Source of the DNA: Variovorax gossypii
GTDB taxonomy: Bacteria; Pseudomonadota; Gammaproteobacteria; Burkholderiales; Burkholderiaceae_C
Length of the DNA stretch: 64,000 nt
Direction: 5' to 3'
Assembly: GCF_003965815.1 (NCBI RefSeq)
Contig: NZ_RXOE01000001.1
Location: forward strand, 558,001 to 622,000
Shown here: positions 63,349 to 64,000 of the stretch, piece by piece
Position numbering within the stretch: the first letter of the stretch is position 1
Layout of the letters: every line of letters begins with the position of its first letter
The notes under the pieces: generated by a model
What the model was told of the DNA's origin: nothing
The model's input: only the letters and a program-made list of their open reading frames with translations
Database searches by the model: none
Translations under genes and position numbers: made by a program

Positions 63349-64000
63349 ATGACCGCCAGCTCCCTCTACGCGCTCTCCATCGACGCACCGGTCTGCCGGT
63401 ACGTCGACCTGGACAGCTTCACCGACCTCCCGTCCGAAGACCTTCTCTCGGAGGAGGAACGCGCCCGCGCCGACGGCTTCCGCTTCGAGCTGGACCGGCA
63501 GCGCTACGTGGCCTCGCATGTCGCGCTGCGGCAGGCGCTGAGCGAGTACACCGGCCTGCATCACGCCGAGCTGCACCTGTCCAAGGGCTCCTTCGGCAAG
63601 CCGTCGCTCACGGGCCATGCGCGTACGCAGTTCTCGCTGAGCCACAGCCAGGGACTGGCGCTGATCGCCATCGGCGGACGCGGCCCGCTGGGCGCCGACA
63701 TCGAGCTGCTGCGCCCGGTGCCGGACGCGGCGATCCTCGCGGCCGAGCATTTCACGCGGCGCGAACAGGAAGCGCTGGCCGCCCTGCCCGCACAGGAGCG
63801 CGACCGCGCCTTCCTGACCTGCTGGACCCGCAAGGAGGCCTGCCTGAAGGCCATCGGCGTGGGGCTGCTGGTGTCGTCGCAGAGCTTCGAGGTGGGGCTG
63901 GAAGCCGACTGCCGCAGCGTCGAGCTCTCGGTGGCCGGCCGCATCCTGTGGCTGGTGCTCGGGCCCGCGCCCGCGCGGCTGGATTGCGTGGGTGCGATCG
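63349..64000 (+). CDS. Sfp-type 4'-phosphopantetheinyl transferase (3' end outside window)
   Basis: About 217 residues are present; the gene runs off the window. Family motifs are clear: FSLSHSQGLALIAIG, GADIELLRP (Mg-binding Asp/Glu) and WTRKEACLKAIGVGL (catalytic W/F-x-x-KE-A-x-x-K). It transfers the phosphopantetheine arm from CoA to the serines of the PCP and ACP domains listed for the two upstream proteins. It starts six bases after the NRPS stop, with an AAGGGG site inside the end of that gene, so it is co-expressed. It shows that the cluster continues to the right. Confidence 0.93.
   Translation, partial: MTASSLYALSIDAPVCRYVDLDSFTDLPSEDLLSEEERARADGFRFELDRQRYVASHVALRQALSEYTGLHHAELHLSKGSFGKPSLTGHARTQFSLSHSQGLALIAIGGRGPLGADIELLRPVPDAAILAAEHFTRREQEALAALPAQERDRAFLTCWTRKEACLKAIGVGLLVSSQSFEVGLEADCRSVELSVAGRILWLVLGPAPARLDCVGAI

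Overview
The window looks like chromosome from a high-GC betaproteobacterium of the order Burkholderiales, most likely a Comamonadaceae member such as Variovorax. The evidence is the high GC, strongly G/C-biased third codon positions, tightly packed operons, a DUF6502/DUF5666 gene pair, a complete-looking Tad pilus locus and the overall protein flavour. I see no rRNA, tRNA, CRISPR array, transposase or phage gene. Both ends cut through genes: an ABC substrate-binding protein on the left and a phosphopantetheinyl transferase on the right.

Left part (1-11.5 kb): the end of a NitT/TauT-like binding-protein gene overlaps an NmrA-like NAD(P)-binding protein. A bifunctional class A penicillin-binding protein with an unusually long insert in its transpeptidase half follows, then an orphan protein with a possible zinc-deaminase signature. 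Next is a peptide/nickel-type ABC transporter (fused double ATPase, two permeases, and a divergent binding protein).

Accessory metabolite operon (11.5-22.3 kb): six minus-strand genes are packed with overlaps or gaps of at most 32 bp. In transcription order they are an Fe(II)/2-oxoglutarate oxygenase of the clavaminate synthase/AsnO type, an SBF-like membrane protein, a DHA2 MFS exporter, two different ATP-grasp ligases and an M14 zinc carboxypeptidase. A LysR regulator lies divergently across an AT-rich intergenic region. This reads as an uncharacterised pathway for a small amide- or peptide-type metabolite. A flavin oxidoreductase and a DoxX protein follow.

Middle (22.7-33.3 kb): an EF-hand-containing membrane protein of unknown function, an EF-G paralogue, the DUF6502 and DUF5666 genes, a protein built of two repeats, and a NarL-type sensor kinase/response regulator pair. 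A short TTCACAT-containing site (two copies are perfect GTGAA-N3-TTCAC palindromes) occurs upstream of three of these units.

Tad locus (33.3-44.2 kb, minus strand): tadC, tadB, tadA, tadZ/cpaE, two TadE-like pseudopilins, a TadG-like protein, two Flp pilins, a lipoprotein, secretin, CpaB, prepilin peptidase and a third, very short pilin-like peptide. Tandem hairpins end it. After it come an SbcC/SbcD-like pair, a small membrane protein, an NlpD-like LysM/degenerate-M23 lipoprotein and a SAM methyltransferase.

Right end (50.9-64 kb): a hybrid assembly line. The first protein is A-PCP-KS-AT-ACP-aminotransferase; the second, coupled by an ATGA overlap, is C-A-PCP-C-PCP; a Sfp-type PPTase follows. 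Because the ketosynthase sits directly after an amino-acid-loading A-PCP and the only beta-carbon processing domain is an aminotransferase, the predicted building block is a 3,4-diamino acid (vicinal diamine), probably derived from a valine-like residue. This is the most exciting prediction of the window. The cluster continues beyond 64 kb, where a release domain and a partner for the last PCP would be expected.
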